Source: Gammaproteobacteria bacterium (GTDB lineage: Bacteria > Pseudomonadota > Gammaproteobacteria > Steroidobacterales > XN24). From it: 64,000 bases of DNA. The position numbers were made by a program, and so were the translations under genes. Below are positions 39,649 through 48,013 of this stretch, one piece after another; the stretch's first letter is position 1, and each line of letters starts with the position of its first letter. The notes below the pieces were generated by a model. The model was not told the DNA's origin and ran no database searches. It worked only from the letters and a program-made list of their open reading frames with translations. The stretch is from assembly GCA_024640085.1 (NCBI GenBank), contig JAHEFR010000012.1:1-64000 (forward strand), given 5' to 3'.

Positions 39649-41547
39649 TTGTCCCTTTTAAGCGAACTACGGCGTCGAAACGTATTCAGGGTGGGCATCG
39701 CGTACCTGGTCGTTTCGTGGCTGCTGCTCCAGGTGGTGGACGTGGTCGCGCCCATGCTCGCCCTGCCCGACTGGGCCGCGAAACTGGTGCTCCTGCTGCT
39801 GGCCATCGGCTTTCCCGTGGCCCTGCTTCTTGCCTGGGCTTTCGAGCTGACGCCCGAGGGGGTTCGCCGGGAAGAACCGGGCGAGAATGAGGCGGGTCCG
39901 ACTCGCCGCCGTGCCATCGACGTCGTCGTGTTCGCTGCGCTGGCGGTCGTCCTGGGGTATGTGGCAGTAGAACGACTGTCAGAGGAGTCGGGACCGATGC
40001 CGGTCACCGCCCCACAGGGAGAGCCGGCCGCAACTGACGTCGCCGCTCCGGCAGCGATGGACGGAACGCCGGGGACCTCGATCGCCGTTCTGCCGTTCCT
40101 CAACCTGTCTGGTGATCCCGAGCAGGAATATTTCTCCGACGGCATCTCCGAGGAACTGCTCACTGTCCTGTCTCGCGTTCCGGGTCTGCGGGTAGCATCC
40201 AGGACCTCCGCGTTCGCGTTCAAGGGCGAGAATCGCAACCTGCGGGACATCGCGTCCATCCTGGAGGTCAACCACATCCTCGAGGGCAGCGTACGCAAGG
40301 CCGGCAACCGGGTCCGGATCACCGTCCAGTTGATCGACGCTGCCAACGACCGTCACCTGTGGTCGGAGACCTACGACCGGGAACTCACCGACATCTTCGC
40401 CATCCAGGACGAGATATCCACGGCCATCGTGGACTCCCTGAGCGATACCCTCGGGGTGGGCGCGGCCGCGACAATTTCGGTCCCGGCCGTGACCGAGAAC
40501 ATGGACGCCTACGACGTATTTCTGCAGGCCACCTCAGTGGACGCCGTGCTGTCGATCGAGACGCGCAGGCAGCAGGTCGAATTGCTCGAGAGAGCGGTTG
40601 AACTGGACCCGGGTTTCGCCCGTGGCTGGACCGCCCTCGCCATCGCCCTGAATAATCTCCCAACCTGGGACCACTCGCTGGATGTGGCCACCTACACCGC
40701 CCGCGCCCGAGAGGCGGCCGAGCGCAGCCTCGCCATCGATCCGGACGATCCCGGGATCCACCTGACCCTCGCCACCATCGCATATAGCGAGCACGACTGG
40801 TTCGCCTGGCGGGAGCACCTGGCGCATGCCGGGGAAGTCGACGCAGCCCTTGCAGAGCGGGATCCGTTCTGGGTGGGCATCCTGGCGCAAGAACATCTGG
40901 GCCTCGGCTACATCGCGCGTGCCCAGGCGATCGCCGAGGCGGGCCTGGCTACCGCCCCGGACAACAGCTTCCTGCACCTCATGGTCGGCATTTCCCTGCT
41001 CGATCTGAGACGTCCCGACGAAGCGTTGCCCTATATCGACCAGGCGATCACCCTGGGATATGCAGGTAACGCGCAGAATCTGCTATGGCACAACTACGCT
41101 GTCATGGACGGCCGGGACATCGTATGGACCTCGGTTACCGGCGAGGCCTGGATGAACCATGACCCGGACCTGCTGCCACTGTTACCCCACGCAAGACGCC
41201 TGGTATTTTCTGCAAAGGAAGACCGGCCGCTGGAAATCCGGCGCTTCTGGCGGGTCGCCGACGAGCTTGGCTTCAGCCGCGAAACGTTGCTCGGACCCAG
41301 CCCGCGGTGGGGACCCCGGCTGGGGGTCGGCATCCTGCTGGCCCTGGGTGAATACGCACCTATCGCCGATCACTACTGGGGCAATACGCCAATGTTCTGG
41401 ATGTGGGAACCCGGCCTGCAGCGGTTGCGCCGGTCCGATGCATTCGAGGCACGAGTCCGCGAATCGGGCATGCTGGCGTTCTGGAAGGACAACGGCTGGC
41501 CGGATCTTTGCCGGCCCGTCGCGGACGACGATTTCGAGTGCGACTGA
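39649..41547 (+). CDS. TolB-like domain and TPR-repeat inner-membrane protein (distant paralogue 6)
   Basis: 632 residues from TTG 39649; a stop lies just upstream and there is no other start. The head reads SELRRRNVFRVGIAYLVVSW, LLLQVVDVVAPMLALPDWAA, KLVLLLLAIGFPVALLLAWA and FELTPEGVRREEPGENEAGP: the more widespread version of the head seen in the 1-10008 array. The TolB-like domain (about 145-285) begins GTSIAVLPFLNLSGDPEQEY, with FSDGISEELLTVLSRVPGLR, VASRTSAFAFKG and HILEGSVRKAGNRVRITVQL. TPRs follow (VELDPGFARGWTALAIALNN, RSLAIDPDDPGIHLTLATIA), and the end LAFWKDNGWPDLCRPVADDD is the usual terminus, so the protein seems intact. A REP element begins ten bases after its stop. Confidence 0.88.
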   Translation: MSLLSELRRRNVFRVGIAYLVVSWLLLQVVDVVAPMLALPDWAAKLVLLLLAIGFPVALLLAWAFELTPEGVRREEPGENEAGPTRRRAIDVVVFAALAVVLGYVAVERLSEESGPMPVTAPQGEPAATDVAAPAAMDGTPGTSIAVLPFLNLSGDPEQEYFSDGISEELLTVLSRVPGLRVASRTSAFAFKGENRNLRDIASILEVNHILEGSVRKAGNRVRITVQLIDAANDRHLWSETYDRELTDIFAIQDEISTAIVDSLSDTLGVGAAATISVPAVTENMDAYDVFLQATSVDAVLSIETRRQQVELLERAVELDPGFARGWTALAIALNNLPTWDHSLDVATYTARAREAAERSLAIDPDDPGIHLTLATIAYSEHDWFAWREHLAHAGEVDAALAERDPFWVGILAQEHLGLGYIARAQAIAEAGLATAPDNSFLHLMVGISLLDLRRPDEALPYIDQAITLGYAGNAQNLLWHNYAVMDGRDIVWTSVTGEAWMNHDPDLLPLLPHARRLVFSAKEDRPLEIRRFWRVADELGFSRETLLGPSPRWGPRLGVGILLALGEYAPIADHYWGNTPMFWMWEPGLQRLRRSDAFEARVRESGMLAFWKDNGWPDLCRPVADDDFECD

Positions 41548-41556
41548 CTACAAGTA

Positions 41557-41713
41557 GGTGCCGGTGTTCGGTTTCTTCGTGTATTCGAGGTCTTCGGCTC
41601 GTCAACGCTTCCGTTGCTTCGCCCATCCCGGGCCCTTGTGGACAACATGGCCGCGATGGCGCCTGGGACCCCACGAATCGATCAGAAAACCAAAGAAAGC
41701 GAACACCGGCACC
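41557..41713. mobile_element. 157-bp REP-bounded miniature element (copy X)
   Basis: It has REP in plus orientation at 41557-41577 and an inverted REP at 41693-41713. The right 129 bp (41585-41713) aligns without gaps to the right end of the RAYT element, including the start-codon region of the transposase. An inner imperfect hairpin is suggested by the GCTGCG..GCAG region seen in the other copies. It begins ten bases after the stop codon of the TPR gene at 39649. Confidence 0.85.
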
Positions 41714-41772
41714 TGTTGTCCCTCCGAATCGATCAGAAAACCAAAGAAAGCGAACACCGGCACCTGTTGTCC
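41675..41772. repeat. 51-bp-period direct repeat carrying the inverted REP of copy X twice
   Basis: The stretch from GAATCGATCAGAAAACCAAA through the REP and CTGTTGTCC is present twice with a period of 51 bp (first unit starting at 41675, second at 41726), nearly without mismatch. The second inverted REP therefore lies at 41744-41764. Confidence 0.88.
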
Positions 41773-42343
41773 CGGGGAAGACCCGGTCCACCCGAGATTC
41801 AGCGACGAACTCGGACTGGCTCTGGCCGGCGCCGGGGACTACGCCCGGGCACGCCCCCATCTGGAAGAGTGGTGGCAAAATGCCGATGGCAGGATTGTGG
41901 GTGCCGAATTCGTTATTGATCGAGTCGCGGCGCTGATTGCGGTGCGCCGGGCCGCCGGTGATGAGGACAACGTCGCCGATCTCCTGGCGGCAATCAGAGA
42001 CAACGTGCGTCGCTACAGGGAAGCCGGGATTGCGACTTCAGCAGATACAAGCCCTGACTACGAAGACGGGCTTGCCAGCTATCTCGCAGGTGACGAGCAA
42101 CCGGGACTCGAATTGATTGCCCGCGCGGTCGAAGACGGTTATTTCATACCGCCCAGCGAGGCCTACCTGCAAACTCTCTACGAGCATCCGGACTTCGCCG
42201 CGATTCGCGCGATGCAGGAGGCCCGGCAGGCCCGCGAGCGCGAGAGGTTCCTCGCTGTCGTCTGCTCCGATAATCCCTATGCAGCGGTCTGGCAGCCTGC
42301 CGAGGGAACATGTGAATTATTTGCCGCGGAGGACCGTAACTGA
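41765..42343 (+). pseudogene. C-terminal fragment of a further TPR-domain paralogue
   Basis: About 190 codons remain: SDELGLALAGAGDYARARPH, LEEWWQNADGR, YEDGLASYLAGDEQPGLELI, ARAVEDGYFIPPSEAYLQTL, YEHPDFAAIRAMQEARQARE, and NPYAAVWQPAEGTCELF. This is the usual C-terminal end of TolB/TPR proteins, but of a different subtype from the intact gene before it, so it is not that gene's tail. No start codon or N-terminal domains remain; the fragment begins directly at the REP repeats (second inverted REP ends at 41764). A deletion between two tandem paralogues, with the REP element at the junction, explains it. Confidence 0.75.
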
Positions 42344-42485
42344 ATCACTGTAGTGTCTGTTTCTGGCCGAAAGCAGAACTCACGGCGCCGGGTCGAGATG
42401 CGCTCCGGGGCGTCCGGGTGATCACTCAGGTATAACTGGCGTCGACGAAATCGGACGAGATATCGTGCGGCGGACGCCCGGCAGG

Positions 42486-43181
42486 TTACTCCACATTGAA
42501 ATCAAAGTACGTGTCGGGAAAGGGTTCCTGTCTGAGCGTGTAATGCCACCACTCCTCCTCCAGATTCTTGAAACCATTTCGTTCCATCACCGACTTCAAA
42601 GCCAATCTGTTATCCCTTTGAGCATTGCTGATGCCATTGCTGGCCGTATGGGACAGGGGATCAAAGAAATCAAATTCCGTCCCGAAGTCCAGCTCCTGAC
42701 CGTCGTCCAGATCGCTTATTGTCAGATCAACGGTACTGCCTCGACTGTGCCCGGATTTTGCGGCGATGTATCCGCCTATGAATAAGTTCGCCTTGTCGAT
42801 TGATGGGTAGTATTCGGCCTTCATTTTCTGATCGTTCAGGTCCTTTGCCCATCTGACGAAATGGTCCACAGACTGCTGAGGCCGGTAGCAATCAAAGATC
42901 TTCAGTGACTGTCCATTTCTGGCCAGCTCCTCTTGCACATTTCTCAGGCCTATCGCCGCCGCTCTCGTCAGGAAGCACTTTGGCGCGTTGTATCCGTCAA
43001 TTCTGGTCCCAACGAAATTGTTGGTCGTGTAGTACCTGATATCCAGCTGAACTGAAGGTACAAATTCCTTCACGTCCACAAATCGATCGTGATCTCGAAC
43101 TGCACCATTCGCCGTTGTCTCCGCACACGCGCTCTGGAGAACGATGGAAGTCAACAGCACCCAAAATGATGGGCACTTCAT
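42486..43181 (-). CDS. ddpX: D-alanyl-D-alanine dipeptidase (VanX/DdpX family, M15), lipoprotein or exported
   Basis: 231 residues. The N-terminus is a signal (MKCPSFWVLLTSIVLQSACA) with a possible lipobox LQSAC. The zinc site of the M15 family is present: SGHSRGSTVDLTISDLDDGQ (His and Asp) and EEEWWHYTLR (catalytic Glu and His). LKIFDCYRPQQSVDHFVRWA carries the conserved Arg. FVPSVQLDIRYYTTNNFVG is the typical N-terminal block. It would hydrolyse D-Ala-D-Ala in the periplasm for peptidoglycan recycling or as a carbon source; no vanHA genes are near, so glycopeptide resistance is not implied. Base composition looks more AT-rich than neighbours, which suggests acquisition. Confidence 0.9.
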   Translation of the reverse strand: MKCPSFWVLLTSIVLQSACAETTANGAVRDHDRFVDVKEFVPSVQLDIRYYTTNNFVGTRIDGYNAPKCFLTRAAAIGLRNVQEELARNGQSLKIFDCYRPQQSVDHFVRWAKDLNDQKMKAEYYPSIDKANLFIGGYIAAKSGHSRGSTVDLTISDLDDGQELDFGTEFDFFDPLSHTASNGISNAQRDNRLALKSVMERNGFKNLEEEWWHYTLRQEPFPDTYFDFNVE

Positions 43182-43507
43182 GTGGCTGGAAAGTTCTTTC
43201 TAGCCGGCGAACACTTCGCCAAGCCTGTGGTTGAGATCTGGAGGACGATCGATGCCCGATGCAGCGATATTTTGCGATGCACCAGATCCGGAGTCGACGC
43301 TCGCGGCGCCCGCACGCCCGCCTGGCCATTTGACTGTGCCGGGGTGATTGGTCGGGGAGGCCGGACGATGTCGAAGAAGCCCAAAAGGCGAGTAGCGCAG
43401 GGGGCCGAAACGGCACATCGCGACTTACTGGCGGACACGGTTACAACGACGTGCAGCGAGCGCTGCGCGCATCATGCCGCGGTCCCCGACGCCGAAAGGC
43501 TCGTAGC
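43182..43507. other. 326-bp region without a convincing gene
   Basis: This lies between the dipeptidase start and the coiled-coil gene stop. A 58-codon frame at 43368-43544 (MSKKPKRRVAQGAETAHRDL...) is possible, but it overlaps the neighbouring gene, has no clear ribosome-binding site and resembles nothing known. No promoter could be set. Confidence 0.4.
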
Positions 43508-43798
43508 CTACTTGAGTTGTGATCGAAAGTATTTGAAGGAGTGAACAAAGGCATCGCGAATCTTTCGCGTCTCCTCGATCATGTGATCCCAGGAGTGCTC
43601 ACTGGCGCTGCGCAGCTCATCCAGTTTGGCCTGCATCTGCTTGCCCTGCTCCCGCAGCTTGTCGATGTTCGCGTCGAAGTCGGCCCGCGCCTTCTCGCTG
43701 CTTTCCTCGGCCTTCTCTTCAAATTCCGAAATCTGCTTGTTGATGTCGTCGAGCTGATGCTTCATCTTGTCGATGAACTCGTCACGCTTTGTCGTCAT
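43508..43798 (-). CDS. Small coiled-coil protein, sll1863-like (tentative)
   Basis: 96 residues, no signal peptide, charged and helical throughout: RDEFIDKMKHQLDDINKQIS, EFEEKAEESSEKARADFDAN, IDKLREQGKQMQAKLDELRS, SWDHMIEETRKIRDAFVHSF. AGGAGAGC lies before the ATG. It has the same style and size as the protein at 11067-11339, though the two do not align closely by eye. A cytosolic stress-related helical oligomer is a fair guess. The REP-bounded element Y lies 142 bp upstream of the start, in its promoter region. Confidence 0.6.
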   Translation of the reverse strand: MTTKRDEFIDKMKHQLDDINKQISEFEEKAEESSEKARADFDANIDKLREQGKQMQAKLDELRSASEHSWDHMIEETRKIRDAFVHSFKYFRSQLK

Positions 43799-43940
43799 AT
43801 TTGCTCTCCTCGTTATCCGACGAGTACCGCGGACCGAGGCGGCTCATACTCGCCGAGTTTATGCTATCGCCTAGCGCTCTTATGGTAACCCCGAAATCAA
43901 CGACTCGTCTTTGGCCGCGCGCGGACGTCGAGTACAAGTG

Positions 43941-44097
43941 GGTGCCGGTGTTCGGTTTCTTCGTGTATTCGAGGGTCTCGGCCCATCTACTCTTCCTTAG
44001 CTGCGTTCGCCCCGGGCCCATGCAGACGACGTGGCGGCGATGGCGACTGGAACCTCACCAATGGCCGGCAAAACCAAAGGAAGCGAACACCGGCACC
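43941..44097. mobile_element. 157-bp REP-bounded miniature element (copy Y)
   Basis: REP in plus orientation at 43941-43961 and inverted REP at 44077-44097 (one substitution). It has the same length as copy X, with the right 129 bp (43969-44097) collinear with the right end of the RAYT element. It lies between the coiled-coil gene promoter and the proA 3' end, 21 bp past the proA stop codon. Confidence 0.85.
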
Positions 44098-44130
44098 GCT
44101 AAACCCTAACCGGCACCGCTAAACCCTGAC
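44091..44130. repeat. Two tandem 20-bp units at the right end of element Y
   Basis: CGGCACCGCTAAACCCTAAC and CGGCACCGCTAAACCCTGAC are adjacent and differ at one base. Each holds the last seven bases of the REP and thirteen flanking bases. The second unit contains the proA stop codon, so the flank of the first unit is a copy of the end of proA. Confidence 0.9.
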
Positions 44131-45408
44131 CTGGCCGCTACCGCGAACCCGGTACTTGAAGCTTGTCAGTTGTTCCGCGCCGACCGGACCGCGGGCGTGC
44201 ACCCGTCCGGTGGAGATGCCGATCTCCGCTCCCATGCCGAACTCGCCGCCGTCGGCGAACTGGGTGGACGCGTTGTGCAGCACGATGGCCGAGTCCACGT
44301 CCCGCAGGAAACGGTCCGCCACCGCCGGGTCCTCGGTGACAATGCTCTCGGTATGACCGGAACCGAATTGCCCGATGTGATCCATGGCGCCTTCCACGCC
44401 GTCAACCACGCGCACGGCGATAATGGCGTCCAGATACTCGGTGACCCAGTCCTCGTCGGTGGCTGCCTCGACCCGGGCGTCGACGGCCTGGGTCGAGGCA
44501 TCTCCACGGACCTGGCAGCCGGCCCCGACCAGTGCATCGACCAGGGGCGCCAGGTGCGTTCCGGCGCAGGCGCGGTCCACCAGCAGGGTCTCGGCGGCAC
44601 CGCAGATGCCGGTGCGTCGCATCTTGGAGTTGACGACGATGTCGATGGCGCGCCGGAGATCGGCGGACTCATCCACATACACGTGGCAGATCCCCTCCAG
44701 GTGGCCGATGACGGGCACCCGGGCGTCCCGCTGGACCCGGGCGATAAGACTCTTCCCCCCGCGGGGCACGACGACATCCACGTATCGCGCCATGTCGCTC
44801 AACAGGTAGCCCACCGCATTCCGATCGGTGGTCGGGATCATCTGGATGGCGGTGCCCGGGAGGCCTGCATCTTGCAGGGCGTCGACGAGGCACTCATGGA
44901 TCGCATGGCTGGAGTGAAAACTCTCCGAGCCACCGCGGAGGATCGCCGCATTGCCCGACTTCAGGCACAGGGCGCCGGCGTCCGCCGTCACGTTCGGTCG
45001 ACTCTCGTAGATGATCCCGATCACGCCCAGTGGCACCCGGACCCGCTGGATCACCAGCCCGTTGGGCCGCTTCCATTCGGCCATGACCTGTCCCACCGGG
45101 TCCGGCAGGGCGATCACCTGGTGGATGCCCTCCGCCATGGCCTCGACACGCCCGCGATCGAGGGCCAGGCGATCCAGCATGGCGGCGGATAACCCGCGCG
45201 CCTCGGCGGCCGCCATGTCTTTCGCGTTGGCGGCGAGGATCTGGTCGCAGCGCGTCTCGATCAATTCGCCGGCCCGGGCGAGCGCCGCATCCTTTGTCTG
45301 CGAACTTGCCCTGGCCAACGTCGCTGATGCAGTCCGGGCGGTCTGCCCGATGCGTTCCATCAGGGCCGGGATGTCCTCACTGGCGATCTGTTCTGCTCCT
45401 GCCGTCAT
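44119..45408 (-). CDS. proA: Gamma-glutamyl phosphate reductase
   Basis: 429 residues from ATG 45408, five bases after the proB stop. ProA signatures: [60 protein letters not shown], and [20 protein letters not shown] with the catalytic Cys. The end [20 protein letters not shown] is typical. It reduces gamma-glutamyl phosphate to glutamate semialdehyde, the second step of proline synthesis; ProB, encoded just upstream, supplies the labile phosphate. The open frame extends 210 codons further into proB, but that part is out of frame with ProB. A miniature element ends 22 bp past its stop. Confidence 0.97.
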   Translation of the reverse strand: MTAGAEQIASEDIPALMERIGQTARTASATLARASSQTKDAALARAGELIETRCDQILAANAKDMAAAEARGLSAAMLDRLALDRGRVEAMAEGIHQVIALPDPVGQVMAEWKRPNGLVIQRVRVPLGVIGIIYESRPNVTADAGALCLKSGNAAILRGGSESFHSSHAIHECLVDALQDAGLPGTAIQMIPTTDRNAVGYLLSDMARYVDVVVPRGGKSLIARVQRDARVPVIGHLEGICHVYVDESADLRRAIDIVVNSKMRRTGICGAAETLLVDRACAGTHLAPLVDALVGAGCQVRGDASTQAVDARVEAATDEDWVTEYLDAIIAVRVVDGVEGAMDHIGQFGSGHTESIVTEDPAVADRFLRDVDSAIVLHNASTQFADGGEFGMGAEIGISTGRVHARGPVGAEQLTSFKYRVRGSGQVRV

Positions 45409-45413
45409 GACCC

Positions 45414-46577
45414 TCAGCCGTTCCTCTTTATCATGGCGAGATCGTTGCGATGAATGAGTTCGTCGCGACCTCCGTATCCCAATATCGCGGCAATCTCGCT
45501 GCTCTTGCGCCCCATGATACGGCGGGCCTCGCTCACCGAGTACGCGACCAGCCCGTGGGCCAGTTCCGTCCCGTCCCCGTCGCGGACGATAACCGCGTCG
45601 CCGCGCTCGAACTCGCCGTGCACCTCGATCACTCCCGCTGGCAGCAGACTCTTGCCTGCGGCCAGTGCAGCGGCGGCACCGGCGTCCACCACCAGGTCTC
45701 CGCGGGGCTTCAGGGAGCCCGCGATCCATTGCTTGCGCACGCTTGCAGGCGTATCTCCGGCGACGAACCAGGTACAGGGCGCGCCCGACTCCACCGCCTG
45801 AAGGGGATGAGGATTGCGGCCGCTGGCGATGACCATGTGGCAGCCGGCCCTCAACGCGATCTTGGCGGCAGCGATCTTGGTGATCATGCCGCCCGATCCC
45901 AGGTCGGTGGTTGATTCGCCGGCGAGGATCTCCACGTCCGGCGTGATCTCCGAGACCGTGGCGATCAGTTCGGCTTCCGGGAACTGGGTGGGGTCGGCCG
46001 TATACAGGCCGTCCACGTCCGACAACAGGACCAGGCAATCGGCACTCATCATCTGCGCGACCCGGGCCGCCAGCCGGTCGTTGTCACCGTATCGGATCTC
46101 CTCCGTCGCCACCGTGTCATTCTCGTTGATCACCGGCACCGCGCCGAGACCGAGCAGCGTCTCGAGAGTGCCGCGAGCATTGAGGTAGCGTCGCCGCTGT
46201 TCCGTGTCCCCGAGCGTCAGCAATACCTGGGCCACCGGGATGTCATGGCGCCCCAGGGCCTCCTGCCAGGCATGGGCGAGCCGTATCTGTCCCGCCGCGG
46301 CAGCTGCCTGGCTCTGTTCGAGGCGCAGCGGTCCCTCCCTGAGACCGAGGTGGCGCCGCCCCAGGGCAATGGCGCCGGAGGAAACCAGCAGCACGTCCTG
46401 GCCACGGGACCGCAGGGCACCTACGTCATCGACCAGGGAGCCGAACCAGAGATCATCGAGGCGACCGGTGGACGGGTCGACCAGCAGGGAGGAGCCGATC
46501 TTGATCACGACCCGGCGGGCGTTCCCGAGACGGGCGCCGGGATCGCGTTCCGATTCGTCGAGCAAGCATTCTGCCAT
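45414..46577 (-). CDS. proB: Glutamate 5-kinase with C-terminal PUA domain
   Basis: 387 residues from ATG 46577, chosen because only about 20 residues separate it from the kinase core; the frame opens earlier at a TTG (46664). The amino-acid kinase domain reads [100 protein letters not shown] and [20 protein letters not shown]. The PUA domain follows ([20 protein letters not shown] ... [20 protein letters not shown]). It phosphorylates glutamate in proline synthesis and is usually feedback-inhibited by proline. The upstream 233 bp contain no recognised regulatory element. Confidence 0.96.
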   Translation of the reverse strand: MAECLLDESERDPGARLGNARRVVIKIGSSLLVDPSTGRLDDLWFGSLVDDVGALRSRGQDVLLVSSGAIALGRRHLGLREGPLRLEQSQAAAAAGQIRLAHAWQEALGRHDIPVAQVLLTLGDTEQRRRYLNARGTLETLLGLGAVPVINENDTVATEEIRYGDNDRLAARVAQMMSADCLVLLSDVDGLYTADPTQFPEAELIATVSEITPDVEILAGESTTDLGSGGMITKIAAAKIALRAGCHMVIASGRNPHPLQAVESGAPCTWFVAGDTPASVRKQWIAGSLKPRGDLVVDAGAAAALAAGKSLLPAGVIEVHGEFERGDAVIVRDGDGTELAHGLVAYSVSEARRIMGRKSSEIAAILGYGGRDELIHRNDLAMIKRNG

Positions 46578-46810
46578 CTGTGGTGGTCCCGCCGGCGATG
46601 CAGTTGCGGCGCCCGGCCCACGGGCCCCTACCGCTTCACTGCGCTTCGTAGTGGGGTCCGTCAATGCCGCGACGGCCCAAGGCTTCTTTATACAAGAATC
46701 CGGCCCGCGCCGGGACCGCCCGGCCGGACGCCGCTAGCCGCAATATCCGGGTGTGGGGATTCTCGCCCTCGTCCGGCAAACGGGAACAGCGTGAACGATA
46801 CGGACCGGAC

Positions 46811-48013
46811 TCAGACCCGCGCGCCGGCCACGGCGAGCCGGTTGCGCGCCTGGACGGCAGCCACTCTCTCCAGGCCCTTGCGCACGTCGGCGGCCAGGTC
46901 CTCCGGGTCCTCGATGCCCACCGACAGCCGCAGCAGGCTGTCGCTGATCCCCGCGGTGAGCCGGGCCTCGGGCTCCATGGCCGCGTGAGTCATGGTGGCC
47001 GGATGAGCTACCAGGCTTTCCACACCGCCCAGGGATTCGGCCAGGAAGAAGTGTTCCAGCCCGTCGAGGAAAGCCACTACGGCATCCTGCCCGCCCGCCA
47101 GATCGAAGCTGACCATCGCCCCGAATCCCGACTGCTGCCGGGCGGCGATCTGGTGCCCGGGATGGTCGGCAAGCCCCGGATAATAGACGGCCGAGACCGC
47201 GGGATGGCCGGCCAGCAGATCGACCAGGACCTTTGCGTTCTCCTCGTGCAACCGCAACCTCGCATGCAGGGTGCGGATGCCGCGAAGGGTCAGAAAGCTG
47301 TCGAAGGGCGCGCCGGTCAATCCCAGGCAATTGGCCCACCAGCCCAGCTGCTCGTGCAGTTCGGGGGTCGCGGCCACCGCCACCCCACCGACCACGTCGC
47401 TGTGTCCGTTGAGGTACTTGGTCGTCGAATGCACCACGATGTCGGCGCCGTGAGCGATGGGCGTCTGCCAACCCGGCGACAGGAAGGTATTGTCGGCCAC
47501 CATCAGGGCGCCGTTCTGGCGGCACAGCCGCGAGACCTTCGCCAGATCGGTGATCCGCAGCAGCGGATTGCTCGGTGTTTCCGTCAGCACCAGCTTCGGC
47601 CGCAGGAAGATGGCCTCCTCCAGCGCGACGTCATCGGTCTGGTCGACGAACATAACCCGGAAATGCCCGCGGCGGGCCAGCCACGTCAACAGCCGGTGAG
47701 TCCCGCCGTAACAATCGTGGGGGGCGACCATCAGGTCGCCGGCCTCGAGCAAGTGGCAGATCAGGGTCAGCGCTGCCATCCCGGAACTGGTGACCGTGGC
47801 GCCAGCACCCCCTTCGAGCTCGGCGATGGCGCCGGCGAGAGCGTCGCGGGTGGGATTGCCGGAGCGCGTGTAGTCGTAGTCGCGCTTTTTCTCGAAGCCC
47901 TCGAAGGTGTAGGTCGACGTCAGGTAGAGCGGCGGCACGACGGCCCCGTGCTCGCCATCCCGACCCAGCCCGGAGCGCACCGCGGTGGTGGCTTTGCGAT
48001 TCTCGCTACTCAT
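46811..48013 (-). CDS. metB: Cystathionine gamma-synthase / O-acylhomoserine sulfhydrylase (PLP enzyme)
   Basis: 400 residues from ATG 48013, preceded by GAGGGGAAA. Cys/Met-metabolism PLP family: VPPLYLTSTYTFEGFEKKRD, YDYTRSGNPTRDALAGAIAE, TSSGMAALTLICHLLEAGDL, and VHSTTKYLNGHSDVVGG with the PLP Lys. LVAHPATMTHAAMEPEARLT and LLRLSVGIEDPEDLAADVRK close it. It condenses an O-acyl-homoserine with cysteine (or sulfide). Its start overlaps the metX stop by four bases (ATGA), so the two are co-translated. It can be told from cystathionine lyase only weakly; operon context favours a synthesis role. Confidence 0.92.
   Translation of the reverse strand: MSSENRKATTAVRSGLGRDGEHGAVVPPLYLTSTYTFEGFEKKRDYDYTRSGNPTRDALAGAIAELEGGAGATVTSSGMAALTLICHLLEAGDLMVAPHDCYGGTHRLLTWLARRGHFRVMFVDQTDDVALEEAIFLRPKLVLTETPSNPLLRITDLAKVSRLCRQNGALMVADNTFLSPGWQTPIAHGADIVVHSTTKYLNGHSDVVGGVAVAATPELHEQLGWWANCLGLTGAPFDSFLTLRGIRTLHARLRLHEENAKVLVDLLAGHPAVSAVYYPGLADHPGHQIAARQQSGFGAMVSFDLAGGQDAVVAFLDGLEHFFLAESLGGVESLVAHPATMTHAAMEPEARLTAGISDSLLRLSVGIEDPEDLAADVRKGLERVAAVQARNRLAVAGARV

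Noticed and set aside
43368-43544. 58-codon plus-strand frame MSKKPKRRVAQGAETAHRDL...
   Set aside because: It overlaps the end of the coiled-coil gene, has no convincing Shine-Dalgarno and no relatives I recognise. It could be real but cannot be supported.
41557-44130. REP repeats as a possible CRISPR array
   Set aside because: Copies are in inverted pairs, irregularly spaced, and match the ends of a transposase element; there are no uniform spacers and no cas genes.
45409-46038. Possible N-terminal extension of proA by 210 codons into proB
   Set aside because: The extension is out of frame with ProB and has no ProA homology; ATG 45408 gives the normal ProA length.
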